Notes: generated by a model not told the origin, from the sequence alone. A stretch of 64,000 nt of DNA from VXYL01 sp965199875 (GCA_965199875.1 OZ241346.1:1178001-1242000); one strand, 5' to 3'. Numbered from the stretch's first letter, positions 44,967-55,803 are shown. Numbers and translations: made by a program.

Positions 44967-47900
44967 TGCCGGGGTCCGCGCATCGGCGCGGGGCGCTGGC
45001 GGGCTTGGCGCTCGCCTCGGCGGCGGTGCTGGCGCTGGCCGCCTCGGCGGCGGACGCGCCGGCCGTGTTCGCGAGCGCGCCGTCCGAGGGGATGCCGGAG
45101 CGCATCCTGGAGCCGGGCGGACGCGGACTCGCGCCTCGGCCGGACGCGCCGAGGCTGCGCATGGCGCGGCTCGACTTCGGGAGCATGGCGGCCGTGCGCG
45201 AGGCGGCGGCCAGCGGCCGGGGCGCCGCGGCGCGGCTGAACCTGTTCGAGGACGCCGAGTTCGACTGGATCGTGCGGCGCGCGGCCGCCACGGCGGGGGG
45301 CTACTCGCTGTCCGGGCCGCTGGCCGGCGTGGAGGCGGGCACGGCGACGCTGGTGGCGAACGGCGGCATGGTCGTGGGTTCCGCATGGACCCCGGAGGCG
45401 GCCTACCGCATCCGCACCGTCGGCCGAACGCAGATCGTGGAGCGCGTCGATCCGTCGCGGTGGCCGGCGTGCGCCGGCACCTTCAAGGTCGGCGCGGCGC
45501 TGCCCAGCGGCGCGACCGCGCGCGACTCTTCGGCGGACGCGCCCGACGACGGCTCGGAGATCGACGTGCTGGTGGTCTACACGCCGCACGGGCGGCGGAA
45601 GGTCGGGGGGCACCGGGCCATGCTGGCGGAGATCGACCACGAAGTGGCGTGGGCGAACGAGGCGCTCGCGGCGTCCGGCGCAGCACACCGCGCGCGCCTG
45701 GTCGGGGCGGCCGAGGTCGACTACCGGCAGCCGGACGACACCCGCGCCCTCGCCCACCTGGCCATCCAGGGCGACGGCCACATGGACGAGGTCCACGCGC
45801 TGCGCGACCGTCTCGCCGCGGATGCCGTCGTGCTCAAGACGGCGTGGATCGGCAGCGCGTTCGGCTTGCTCTTCCCGGACAACCCCCGGTCGGTGGCATC
45901 GTTCGGCGCGACCGACGTCGGCGGCAATCCGAGCGCGATCGCGCACGTGCTGGGGCACGTCATGGGCGCCCACCACGACCGCGCCAACTACAACGGCAAC
46001 CTCCCCTTTCCCTACAGCCACGGCTACGAGCTGCCGGACGTTCGATTCGGGCTCGAACCGCAGCCGGAGGACGAGGTCTTCCCGTACTGGACGATCATGC
46101 ATGCGACCGGCGGCAACATGCCGCGCTTCTCCAACCCCCGCCAGCGCTTCCGCGGCGTGGCGCTTGGCGTGCCGGGGGACGAGCCGTCGTCGCGCGTGGA
46201 CGGCCCGGCGGACGCGGTGCGGAGCATGGACGAGACCCGCCGCCTGGTGGCGAACCACCGGCGCAGCGCTACGCGCTGCCGCTACCGGCTGTCGCCGCCG
46301 CCGGAGGTTCCGGCGGCTGGCGGGACGTACTCGCTGCGCGTGGAGGCGGACGCCGGCTGCGCGTGGACGGCGCGCGCCGCCGACGGCTTCACGACGGTCG
46401 CGGGCGACGCGGGCGGAGTCGGCGACGGCGCGGTGGAGTACCGGGTGCCGGCGAACGACGGCTGGGAGCGCGAGGCGGCGCTGGCCGTGGCCGGGCGGAT
46501 GCACGTGGCCGTGCAGCCGGGCGCCCGCCCGGTGAAGCCCGTGTGCGAGCGCCACCGGGTCGTCCGCGAGGCGCTCGAGGCCGAGCTGGGGGCGGGCTGC
46601 GCGGACATCGCCGCGGCGGACCTGGCGCGGGTCGCGGAGCTGGACATCGCGGACGACTTCGAGATCGAAGGCGGCGCCGGAGTGGCGCCCGGCGACTTCG
46701 ACGGCCTGTCCAACCTGGGCTACCTGCGCCTGCGCGTGCCGGCCGGCGAAACGCTGCCGGAGGGCACGTTCGACGGACTGTCCAGCCTGGCGTGGCTGCA
46801 AGTGGATGCCCGCGGACTCGTCCCGCTACGCCCCGGATCGTTCCGAGGGCTGGAGAACCTGGTCTATCTCCTCGTCGCCTCGTATGATGCGCATGGCGAC
46901 GCCGCTCCACTGCCGCCCGGCACGTTCGAAGGAATGCCGCGGCTGCGCGAACTGGTGCTTTTTGAAGACCGCAAGACGATTGCGCCTGGCCTGTTCGACG
47001 GGCTGTCCAGCCTGGATCGCCTCGACGTGGTCGGGGACCTCGCGCATCTGCCGCCCGGGGCGTTCCGCGGCCTGCCCGGGCTGCGCCGGCTGGAAGTGGA
47101 CAACAGCTCCGGGAGTTCGCCGCTCGAGCTGGAGGCGGGCGTGTTCGACGGGCTGCCGAGCCTCCGGGAGCTGGTGCTCGTCTCCATGGCGGGCGTGCCG
47201 CCGGGCCTGTTCGCGGGCCTGTCCGAACTCCAGGCCCTGTGGCTGGAGTACAACGCCTTCGACTCGCTGGAGGCGGGCGCGTTCGACGGGCTGTCGTCGC
47301 TCCACAGCCTCTTCCTCGACAACGACAACCCGAGGTACGCCAGCCCGCACCGGCACGAGCTGCCGACGCTGCCGCCGGGCCTGTTCGCGGGGCTGCCCCG
47401 CCTGGCGCTGCTGGACCTCGGCGGCGTGGGGCTGCGCGAGCTGCGGCCGGGCGCGTTCCGCGAAGCGGGGGCGACGCTGCGTTCCCTCCGCCTCCCCAAC
47501 AACCGTCTGGCGGCCCTCGACGCCGGCACGTTCGACGGCGCACCCGGGCTGCGCGCCCTCCATCTGGACGGCAACCGTCTGGAAGAGCTGCCGCCCGGGC
47601 TGTTCGACGGCCTGCGCCAACTGCAGCTTCTTCGACTGAACGGCAACCGTCTGGAGCGGCTGCCGCCCGGGCCGTTCAAGAACCTGGCCTCGCTGGACAG
47701 CCTCGCCCTGCACGACAACCGGCTCGCCGCGCTGCCGCCGGGGCTGTTCGCCGGCGCCGGCGCCGCCCGGCCGGACGGCCCGCATCTGCTGACGCTGCAC
47801 GGCAATCCCGGCGCTCCCTTCGCGTTGCCGCTGGAACCGGTCGTGGCGTCGGCGCCCTGGCGGCGCCCGGCGCGGGTCGGCGTGCGGATCGCCGAAGGCG

Positions 47901-48466
47901 CGCCGCTGGCGCTGGACGTGCCCCTGGACGCCGTCGGCGGCGTCCTGGAGGCGCGGTCGGCGCCGCTGGCGCCCGGAGCGGTTCTCGGCGGCTCCCTGGC
48001 GGCGTGGCCCGACGGCGGCGGGCCGGTCGTCGTGCGCGTCGGCGCGATCCCGGACCTGCCCGGCGCGGAGTGCGCCGCCGTCGTCGACGCCGGCAGGCCG
48101 TGCCAGACGCTGGCGCGCACGGGCATGGCGCTGGCGGCCGGACGGCCCCTCGTGCTCAACGGCGTGGCGCCCATGCGGGAGTTCGGCGAACCGGCGGAGA
48201 TCGACCTCTCGAACGTGTTCCTGGAGTTCGACGGCTCGGACGCGGCGGCGTTCGCGGTTTCGGTCAGCGACCCCGCGGTGGCCACGGCGGAGACCGCGGG
48301 CGCGCTGCTGCGGGTGTCCCCGGCGGACCACGGCACGGCGACGGTGACGGTGACGGCGACCGCGGCGGACGGCCGGACGGCGACGCGGACCTTCGCCGTC
48401 TCGGTGCCGCGCCAGCCGCGCTTCCTGCGCGGCTGGCGGCTGACGCTTCTGGACGGCGGCGGCTGA
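44966..48466 (+). CDS. LRR metalloprotease paralogue with mutated HExxH (HVLGH)
   Basis: Predicted secreted protein of 1166 residues. Its ATG overlaps the lipoprotein stop as TGATG. It has signal peptide (about 8-30), propeptide (LNLFEDAEFD, GGYSLSGPLA), a metzincin-like domain, BACON-like domain, LRRs and an Ig-like C-terminus ending RFLRGWRLTLL. The zinc motif reads H327, V328, L, G, H331, G334, H337: the three zinc-binding His remain, but the catalytic Glu is Val (GTG at 45947-45949 instead of GAG). FPYSHGYEL and Met-turn WTIMHA are retained. It is therefore probably a zinc-binding but inactive protein, perhaps a decoy or binding subunit. It is the first of three tandem copies. Confidence 0.9.
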   Translation: MPGSAHRRGALAGLALASAAVLALAASAADAPAVFASAPSEGMPERILEPGGRGLAPRPDAPRLRMARLDFGSMAAVREAAASGRGAAARLNLFEDAEFDWIVRRAAATAGGYSLSGPLAGVEAGTATLVANGGMVVGSAWTPEAAYRIRTVGRTQIVERVDPSRWPACAGTFKVGAALPSGATARDSSADAPDDGSEIDVLVVYTPHGRRKVGGHRAMLAEIDHEVAWANEALAASGAAHRARLVGAAEVDYRQPDDTRALAHLAIQGDGHMDEVHALRDRLAADAVVLKTAWIGSAFGLLFPDNPRSVASFGATDVGGNPSAIAHVLGHVMGAHHDRANYNGNLPFPYSHGYELPDVRFGLEPQPEDEVFPYWTIMHATGGNMPRFSNPRQRFRGVALGVPGDEPSSRVDGPADAVRSMDETRRLVANHRRSATRCRYRLSPPPEVPAAGGTYSLRVEADAGCAWTARAADGFTTVAGDAGGVGDGAVEYRVPANDGWEREAALAVAGRMHVAVQPGARPVKPVCERHRVVREALEAELGAGCADIAAADLARVAELDIADDFEIEGGAGVAPGDFDGLSNLGYLRLRVPAGETLPEGTFDGLSSLAWLQVDARGLVPLRPGSFRGLENLVYLLVASYDAHGDAAPLPPGTFEGMPRLRELVLFEDRKTIAPGLFDGLSSLDRLDVVGDLAHLPPGAFRGLPGLRRLEVDNSSGSSPLELEAGVFDGLPSLRELVLVSMAGVPPGLFAGLSELQALWLEYNAFDSLEAGAFDGLSSLHSLFLDNDNPRYASPHRHELPTLPPGLFAGLPRLALLDLGGVGLRELRPGAFREAGATLRSLRLPNNRLAALDAGTFDGAPGLRALHLDGNRLEELPPGLFDGLRQLQLLRLNGNRLERLPPGPFKNLASLDSLALHDNRLAALPPGLFAGAGAARPDGPHLLTLHGNPGAPFALPLEPVVASAPWRRPARVGVRIAEGAPLALDVPLDAVGGVLEARSAPLAPGAVLGGSLAAWPDGGGPVVVRVGAIPDLPGAECAAVVDAGRPCQTLARTGMALAAGRPLVLNGVAPMREFGEPAEIDLSNVFLEFDGSDAAAFAVSVSDPAVATAETAGALLRVSPADHGTATVTVTATAADGRTATRTFAVSVPRQPRFLRGWRLTLLDGGG

Positions 48467-51400
48467 TGCCGGGGTGCGCGCATCGGCGCGGGACGCTGGC
48501 GGGCTTGGCGCTGGCCTCGGCGCTGCTGGCGCTGGCCGCCTCGGCGGCGGACGCGCCGGCGCCGGCGGTGTTCGCGGGCGCGGCGTCCGAGGGGATGCCG
48601 GAGCGCATCCTGGAGCCGGGCGGACGCGGACCTGCGCCTCGGCCGGACGCGCCGAGGCTGCGCATGGCTCGGCTCGACTTCGGGAGCATGGCGGCCGTGC
48701 GCGAGGCGGCGGCCAGCGGCCGGAGCGCCGCGGCGCGGCTGAACCTGTTCGAGGACGCCGAGTTCGACTGGATCGTGCAGCGCGCGGCCGCCACGGCGGG
48801 GGGCTACTCGCTGTCCGGGCCGCTGGCCGGCGTGGAGGCGGGCACGGCGACGCTGGTGGCGAACGGCGGCATGGTCGTGGGCTCGGCGTGGACCCCGGAG
48901 GCGGAATACCGCATCCGCACCGTCGGCCGAACGCAGATCGTCGAGCGCGTCGAGCTCCCGCGGGCGCTTCGGTGCGACGGACCGCTGGAGGCTGGCCCGG
49001 CGATGGCCGAGGGCGCGACGCCGGGTGCGACGCCGGCGCGCGGAGTGCGGGGCACTGCGGCCTCGGCCGCGCCCGACGACGGCTCGGAGATCGACGTGCT
49101 GGTGGTCTACACGCCGCAGGCGCGGCGGAAGGCGGGCGGGCACCGGGCCATGCTGGCGGAGATCGACCACGACGTCGCGTGGACCAACGAGGCGTATGCG
49201 GTTTCCGGCGCGGCGCACCGCGTGCGCCTGGTCGGCGCGGTCGAGGTGGACTACGAAGAGCAGGGTCAATACGACGACATCGGCCATCTCATACGACAGG
49301 GCGACGACCGCATGGACGATGTCCACGCGCTGCGCGACAGCCATGCGGCGGACGTCGTGATGCTCAAGACGACGAGCGGCGGCTTGGCGATCATGCTGAC
49401 CTCGCTGGATGCTTCGATCTTCTCCCCGTCGGCCTTCGCCACCATCCAAGTCGGCGATCCCACCACGTTCGCGCACGAGCTGGGGCACCTGATGGGAGTC
49501 GACCATGCCCGCGGCGACGATGTCGACTCCAACGGCAACCTTCCCTTCCCGTACAGCCACGGCTACGTGCTGCCCGACATTCGACGCGACGGAATCTACC
49601 CGTACTCGACGATCATGGAATCGGCCGGCGGCACCCTGCCGCGCTTCTCCAACCCCAGCCAGCGCTTCCGCGGCGTTCCTCTGGGAGTCCCTGGCGACGA
49701 ACCGACGGCGAGACTGGACGGCCCGGCGGACGCGGTGCGGAGCATGGACGAGACGCGCCGCCTGGTGGCGAACTACCGGCGCAGCGCCACGCGCTGCCGC
49801 TACCGGCTGTCGCCGCCGCCGGAGGTTCCGGCGGCTGGCGGGACGTACTCGCTGCGCGTGGAGGCGGACGCCGGCTGCGCGTGGACGGCGCGCGCCGCCG
49901 ACGGCTTCACGACGGTCGCGGGCGACGCGGGCGGAGTCGGCGACGGCGCGGTGGAGTACCGGGTGCCGGCGAACGACAGCTGGGAGCGCGAGGTGGCGCT
50001 GGCCGTGGCCGGGGGGATGCACGTCTCGCTGCAGCCGGGCGCCCGCGCTGTCAAACGGGTGTGCGAGCGCAGTACGGTCGTCCGGGAAGCGCTCGAGGCC
50101 GAGCTGGGGGCGGGATGTGCGGACATCGGCGCGGCGGACCTCGCGGGCGTCGTCGAACTGCGCCTGGTGGACGCCTCGCCGGCGCCTGGCGACTTCGATG
50201 GCCTGACGAACCTCGGCGCCTTGGTCCTGCACTTGGGCGCTGGCACGACGTTGGAGGCAGGCACGTTCGACGGCATGGCTGGCGTCGTGGAGATGAGGCT
50301 CAGTGGGTCGGCCGTCTCGCTCCAGGCCGGCGCGTTCCGGGGGCTCGAGAACTTGAACGGGCTCCTTGTCCATCTACAGGCTCGTTCCTACGACAACGCC
50401 GACCACCTCCCGCCGCTGCCGCCAGGCGTTTTCCGAGAAATGCCGCGGCTGCGCCGTCTAACGTATGCCGAGGACAGCCGAGCCACGATAGCGCCCGGTC
50501 TGTTCGACGGGCTGACCGGGCTCCTGCACCTCTATGTGGGAGGCACCTTGACGCATCTGCCCGCCGGCGCATTTCGCGGCATGCCGAACCTGCGGAGGCT
50601 GCGGGTGCGACAACTGTTCCAGCGCGGAGGGCTGCCGCTCGTGCTGGAGCCGGGCGTGTTCGATGGCCTGTCGAACCTCGAGAGGCTGCGACTCTGGTCC
50701 CTGGCCGGCGTGCCCCGCGGCACGTTCGAGGGCCTGTCCGGGCTTACGACCCTGTGGATGTTCAACAACGCGTTCGCGTCGCTTGAGCCAGGCGCGTTCC
50801 TTGGCCTTTCCTCGCTTCGCTACCTCCGCGTCGACAACGACGACTACTACGTCCACAACATGCATCGCCACGAACTGCCGACGCTGCCGCCGGGCCTGTT
50901 CGCGGGGCTGCCTGGGCTCGAACGTCTGAGCCTGGTCGACACCGGGCTGACCGAACTGGACCCGCACGCGTTCGACGACGTGCCCCAGCTGTGGGAGCTG
51001 GATCTGAGCCGCAACCGGCTGGCCGGACTGCCGCCCGGAGCGTTCGACAGCCTGCCGAATCTGTCGCGCCTGTACCTGCGCGACAACCGGCTGGCCGCGT
51101 TGCCGCCCGCGGCGTTCCGCAACCTGCACCGGCTGCGCGAGCTGCAACTACACGGCAACCGGCTGGCGGCGCTGCCGCCGGGGCTGTTCGTCGGCGCTGG
51201 CAGCCGCTGGCCTACGGGCATCGATATGCTGACGTTGCATGGCAATCCGGCCGCGCCCTTCACGCTCGCGCTTCAGCCGGTCGTCGCGTCCGCGGCCTGG
51301 GAGCGGCCAGCTCGCGTCGCAGTGCGGATCGCCCAAGGCGCGCCGTTCGCCTTGGACGTGGGCTTGCGGACCGTCGGCGGCCGCCTGGAGGAGGGGCCCG

Positions 51401-51921
51401 CCACAACGGTGCGGGGCGCCTACCTCAGCGACTCTCTAGCCGTGCGGCCAGCTGGCCTCGCCCCAGTGGTCGTCGGCGTCGCGGGTATTCCCGAGGTGCC
51501 GGGCGGCGCGGAGTGCGCGGAACTCACGGACGCGGGCAAGTGGTGCGGCAGCGGGCCGGTCTACACGGGCATCGAACTGGCGGCCGGCAGGCCCCTCGTG
51601 CTCAACGGCGTGGCGCCCATGCGGGAGTTCGGCGAACCGGCGGAGATCGACCTCTCGAACGTGTTCCTGGAGTTCGACGGCTCGGACGCGGCGGCGTTCG
51701 CGGTTCGCGTGAGCGACCCCGCGGTGGCCACGGCGGAGACCGCGGGCGCGCTGCTGCGGGTGTCCCCGGCGGACCACGGCACGGCGACGGTGACGGTGAC
51801 GGCGACCGCGGCGGACGGCCGGACGGCGACGCGGACCTTCGCCGTCGCGGTGCCGCGCCAGCCGCGTTTCCTGCGCGGCTGGCGCCTGTGGCTGCTGGAC
51901 GACGGCGGCGGAGGCGACTGA
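48466..51921 (+). CDS. Secreted LRR metalloprotease (tandem copy, intact active site)
   Basis: Predicted secreted zinc protease of 1151 residues, coupled to the preceding paralogue by TGATG. The signal peptide (LAGLALASALLALAASA) and propeptide are nearly identical to the neighbours. The active site is H337, E338, H341, G344, H347 (HELGHLMGVDH), followed by FPYSHGYVLP and Met-turn STIMES. BACON-like domain, LRRs and Ig-like C-terminus are complete. The LRR block differs much more from the flanking copies than the N-terminal 300 residues do, which suggests that the repeat region carries the specificity. Its downstream junction is a 132-bp orphan lipoprotein tail. Confidence 0.9.
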   Translation: MPGCAHRRGTLAGLALASALLALAASAADAPAPAVFAGAASEGMPERILEPGGRGPAPRPDAPRLRMARLDFGSMAAVREAAASGRSAAARLNLFEDAEFDWIVQRAAATAGGYSLSGPLAGVEAGTATLVANGGMVVGSAWTPEAEYRIRTVGRTQIVERVELPRALRCDGPLEAGPAMAEGATPGATPARGVRGTAASAAPDDGSEIDVLVVYTPQARRKAGGHRAMLAEIDHDVAWTNEAYAVSGAAHRVRLVGAVEVDYEEQGQYDDIGHLIRQGDDRMDDVHALRDSHAADVVMLKTTSGGLAIMLTSLDASIFSPSAFATIQVGDPTTFAHELGHLMGVDHARGDDVDSNGNLPFPYSHGYVLPDIRRDGIYPYSTIMESAGGTLPRFSNPSQRFRGVPLGVPGDEPTARLDGPADAVRSMDETRRLVANYRRSATRCRYRLSPPPEVPAAGGTYSLRVEADAGCAWTARAADGFTTVAGDAGGVGDGAVEYRVPANDSWEREVALAVAGGMHVSLQPGARAVKRVCERSTVVREALEAELGAGCADIGAADLAGVVELRLVDASPAPGDFDGLTNLGALVLHLGAGTTLEAGTFDGMAGVVEMRLSGSAVSLQAGAFRGLENLNGLLVHLQARSYDNADHLPPLPPGVFREMPRLRRLTYAEDSRATIAPGLFDGLTGLLHLYVGGTLTHLPAGAFRGMPNLRRLRVRQLFQRGGLPLVLEPGVFDGLSNLERLRLWSLAGVPRGTFEGLSGLTTLWMFNNAFASLEPGAFLGLSSLRYLRVDNDDYYVHNMHRHELPTLPPGLFAGLPGLERLSLVDTGLTELDPHAFDDVPQLWELDLSRNRLAGLPPGAFDSLPNLSRLYLRDNRLAALPPAAFRNLHRLRELQLHGNRLAALPPGLFVGAGSRWPTGIDMLTLHGNPAAPFTLALQPVVASAAWERPARVAVRIAQGAPFALDVGLRTVGGRLEEGPATTVRGAYLSDSLAVRPAGLAPVVVGVAGIPEVPGGAECAELTDAGKWCGSGPVYTGIELAAGRPLVLNGVAPMREFGEPAEIDLSNVFLEFDGSDAAAFAVRVSDPAVATAETAGALLRVSPADHGTATVTVTATAADGRTATRTFAVAVPRQPRFLRGWRLWLLDDGGGGD

Positions 51922-52053
51922 GCGCGGCGAGACGGTGACGACGGACGACTACGGCGTGGCGGCGAAGGACGACACCGGGACGGAGTGGCGGTGGGAGTGC
52001 CGCAGCGACAACGGCACGGTGCGGCAGTGCTCGCTGCCGAAGAGCGGCGGCTG
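51922..52053 (+). pseudogene. Orphan lipoprotein tail between tandem protease genes
   Basis: About 120 bases match the end of the 38133-44966 lipoprotein (ETVTTDDYGVAAKDD to VRQCSLPKSGG, ending in TGA at 52052-52054) with almost no changes, but no lipoprotein gene precedes it. The duplication unit that created the third protease copy therefore included the last part of the upstream lipoprotein. Confidence 0.85.
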
Positions 52054-55000
52054 ATGCCGGGGTGCGCGCATCGGCGCGGGGCGCTGGCGGGCATGGCGCT
52101 CGCCTCGGCGGCGCTGGCCGCCTCGGCGGCGGACGCGCCGGCGGTGTTCGCGGGCGCGGCGTCCGAGGGGATGCCGGAGCGCATCCTGGAGCCGGGCGGA
52201 CGCGGACCTGCGCCTCGACCGGACCCGCCGAGGCTGCGCATGGCGCGGCTCGACTTGGGGAGCATGGCGGCCGTGCGCGAGGCGGCGGCCAGCGGCCGGA
52301 GCGCCGCGGCGCGGCTGAACCTGTTCGAGGACGCCGAGTTCGACTGGATCGTGCAGCGCGCCGCCGCCACGGCGGGGGGCTACTCGCTGTCCGGGCCGCT
52401 GGCCGGCGTGGAGGCGGGCACGGCGACGCTGGTGGCGAACGGCGGCATGGTCGTGGGCTCGGCGTGGACCCCGGAGGCGGAATACCGCATCCGGACTGCG
52501 GGTGGCGCGCAGATCGTGGAGCGCGTCGATCCGTCGCGGTGGCCGGCGTGCGACGGACCGCTGGAGGCTGGCCCGACGATGGCCGAGGGCGCGCCGCCAG
52601 CGCACGAGGCGCGGGGCACTGCGGCCTCGGCCGCGCCCGACGACGGCTCGGAGATCGACGTGCTGGTGGTCTACACGCCGCAGGCGCGGCGGAAGGCGGG
52701 CGGGCACCGGGCCATGCTGGCGGAGATCGACCACGACGTCGCGTGGACCAACGAGGCGTATGCGGTTTCCGGCGCGGCGCACCGCGTGCGCCTGGTCGGC
52801 GCGGTCGAGGTGGACTACGAAGAGCAGAGTCGAAACCGCGACATCAACAACCTCATGCAGCAGGGCGACGGCCACATGGACGAGGTCCACGCGCTGCGCG
52901 ACAGCCATGCGGCGGACGTCGTGGTGCTCGAGACGACGAACGGCGGCTTGGCAATCATGCTGACCTCGCTGGATGCTTCGATCTTTTCGCCGAGTGCTTC
53001 GCCACCGTCCAAGTTGGCGATCCCACCACGTTCGCGCACGAGCTGGGGCACCTGATGGGAGTCGACCATGCCCGCGGCGACGATGTCGACTCCAACGGCA
53101 ACCTTCCCTTCCCGTACAGCCACGGCTACGTGCTGCCCGACATTCGACGCGACGGAATCTACCCGTACTCGACGATCATGGAATCGGGCGGCGGCACGCT
53201 GCCGCGCTTCTCCAACCCCAGCCAGCGCTTCCGCGGCGTTTCTCTGGGAGTCCCTGGCGACGAGCCGTCGTCGAGGGTGGACGGCCCGGCGGACGCGGTG
53301 CGGAGCATGGACGAGACGCGCCGCCTGGTGGCGAACTACCGGCGCAGCGCCGCGCGCTGCCGCTACCGGCTGTCGCCGCCGCCGGAGGTTCCGGTGGCTG
53401 GCGGGACGTACTCGCTGCGCGTGGAGGCGGACGCCGGCTGCGCGTGGACGGCGCGCGCCGCCGACGGCTTCACGACGGTCGTGTCCGGATCGCGCGGGAC
53501 CGGCGACGGCACGGTGACGTACCGGGTGCCGGCGAACGCCGGCTGGGAGCGCGAGGTGGCGCTGTCGGTGGCCGGGCGGATGCGCGTGGCCGTGCAGCCC
53601 GGAACGCGTCCGGTGAAGCCCGTGTGCGAGCGCGGCGCGGCGGTCCGCGAAGCGCTCGAGGCCGAGCTGGGGGCGGGCTGCGCGGACATCGCCGCGGCGG
53701 ACCTAGCGCGGGTCGTCGAACTTGTACTGGGTCACATTCAGTTTCGCCTGGGGCCCGGCACGCCCGGGTGGCGCCCGGCGACTTCGACGGACTGTCCAAC
53801 CTGGGCTACCTGCGCCTGCGCGTGGAGGTAGGCGAAACGCTGCCGGAGGGCACGTTCGACGGGCTGTCCAGCCTGGCATGGCTGGAAATGACCATCCACG
53901 GGCTCGTCCCGCTACGCCCGGGCTCGTTCCGAGGGCTGGAGAACCTGGTCTATCTCGTCGTCCACTCGGATGAACGCGGCGACCTCCACGACGCCGCTCC
54001 ACTGCCGCCCGGCACGTTCGAAGGAATGCCGCGGCTGCGCGAACTGGTGCTTTGGGACCGCATCCGCACGACGATCGCGCCCGGCCTGTTCGACGGGCTG
54101 TCCAGCCTGGATCTCCTCAAAGTGGTCGGGGACCTCGCGCATCTGCCGCCCGGGGCGTTCCGCGGCCTGCCCGGGCTGCGCCGGCTGGAAGTGGACAACA
54201 GCTTCGGGAGTTCGCCGCTCGAGCTGGAGGCGGGCGTGTTCGACGGGCTGCCGAGCCTTCGGGAGCTGGTGCTCAACTCCCTGGCAGGCGTGCCGCCGGG
54301 CCTGTTCGCGGGGCTGTCCGAACTCCAGGCCCTGTGGCTGGAGTACAACGCCTTCGACTCGCTGGAGGCGGGCGCGTTCGACGGGCTGTCGTCGCTCCAC
54401 AGCCTCTTCCTCGACAACGACAACCCGAGGTACGCCCACAGCCCGCACCGGCACGAGCTGCCGACGCTGCCGCCGGGCCTGTTCGCGGGGCTGTCCCGCC
54501 TGGCGCGGCTGGACCTCGGCGGCGTGGGGCTGCGCGAGCTGCGGCCGGGCGCGTTCCGCGAAGCGGGGGCGACGCTGCTTATCCTCCGCCTCCCCAACAA
54601 CCGTCTGGCGGCCCTCGACGCCGGCACGTTCGACGGCGCGCCCGGGCTGCTCGCCCTCCACCTGGACGGCAACCGTCTGGAGGAGCTGCCGCCCGGGCTG
54701 TTCGACGGCCTGCGCGAACTGCAGCTTCTTCGACTGGACGGCAACCGTCTGGAGCGGCTGCCGCCCGGGCCGTTCAAGAACCTGGCCTCGCTGGACAGCC
54801 TCGCCCTGCACGACAACCGTCTCGCCTCGCTGCCGCCGGGGCTGTTCGCCGGCGCCGGCGCCGCCCGGCCGGACGGCCCGCACCTGCTGACGCTGCACGG
54901 CAATCCCGGCGCTCCCTTCGCGTTGCCGCTCGAACCGGTCGTGGCGTCGGCGCCCTGGCGGCGCCCGGCGCGGGTCGGCGTGCGGATCGCCGAAGGCGCG

Positions 55001-55564
55001 CCGCTGGCGCTGGACGTGCCCCTGGACGCCGTCGGCGGCGCCCTGGAGGCGCGGTCGGCGCCGCTGGCGCCCGGAGCGGTTCTCGGCGGCTCCCTGGCGG
55101 CGTGGCCCGACGGCGGCGGGCCGGTCGTCGTGCGCGTTGGCGCGATCCCGGACCTGCCCGGCGCGGAGTGCGCCGCCGTCGTCGACGCCGGCAGGCCGTG
55201 CCAGACGCTGGCGCGCACGGGCATGGCGCTGGCGGCCGGACGGCCCCTCGTGCTCAACGGCGTGGCGCCCATGCGGGAGTTCGGCGACCCGGCGGAGATC
55301 GACCTCTCGAACGTGTTCCTGGAGTTCGACGGCTCGGACGCGGCGACGTTCGCGGTCCGCGTGAGCGACCCCGCGGTGGCCACGGCGGAGACCGCGGGCG
55401 CGCTGCTGCGCGTGGCTCCGGCGGACCACGGCACGGCGACGGTGACGGTGACGGCGACCGCGGCGGACGGCCGGACGGCGACGCGGAGCTTCGCCGTCGC
55501 GGTGCCGCGCCAGCCGCGCTTCCTGCGCGGCTGGCGGCTGACGCTTCTGGACGGCGGCGGCTGA
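52054..55564 (+). pseudogene. LRR metalloprotease copy with two frameshifts
   Basis: Complete in homology from signal peptide to RFLRGWRLTLL, but the frame changes twice. One base is missing near 52997 (AGTGCTTCGCC where the neighbour reads GCCTTCGCC), just before HELGHLMGVDH. A second shift near 53750-53770 falls in C and G runs between the BACON-like and LRR regions. The N-terminal two thirds of the catalytic domain is closest to the 48466 copy and the LRR region to the 44966 copy, so the gene is a mosaic. If the shifts are real, only a truncated 333-residue product can form. Confidence 0.8.
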
Positions 55565-55803
55565 TGCCGGAGTGCGCGCATCGGCGCGGGGCGCTGGCGG
55601 GCATGGCGCTCGCCTCGGCGGCGCTGCTGGCGCTGGCCGCCTCGGCGGCGGACGCGCCGGCGCCGGCGGTGTTCGCGGGCGCGGCGTCCGAGGGGATGCC
55701 GGAGCGCATCCTGGAGCCGGGCGGACGCGGACTCGCGCCTCGACCGCGCCGCAGCGACAACGGCACGGTGCGGCAGTGCGCGCTGCCGAAGAGCGGCGGC
55801 TGA
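55564..55803 (+). CDS. 79-residue chimera: protease N-terminus joined to lipoprotein tail
   Basis: An intact short frame starts in TGATG overlap with the preceding stop. Residues 1-61 are the protease signal peptide and start of the propeptide (to GGRGLAPRP). Residues 62-79 are the last part of the lipoprotein tail (RRSDNGTVRQCALPKSGG). About 3 kb or more between these points has been lost in frame. A secreted mini-protein is possible, but a deletion product is the simplest reading. Confidence 0.7.
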   Translation: MPECAHRRGALAGMALASAALLALAASAADAPAPAVFAGAASEGMPERILEPGGRGLAPRPRRSDNGTVRQCALPKSGG

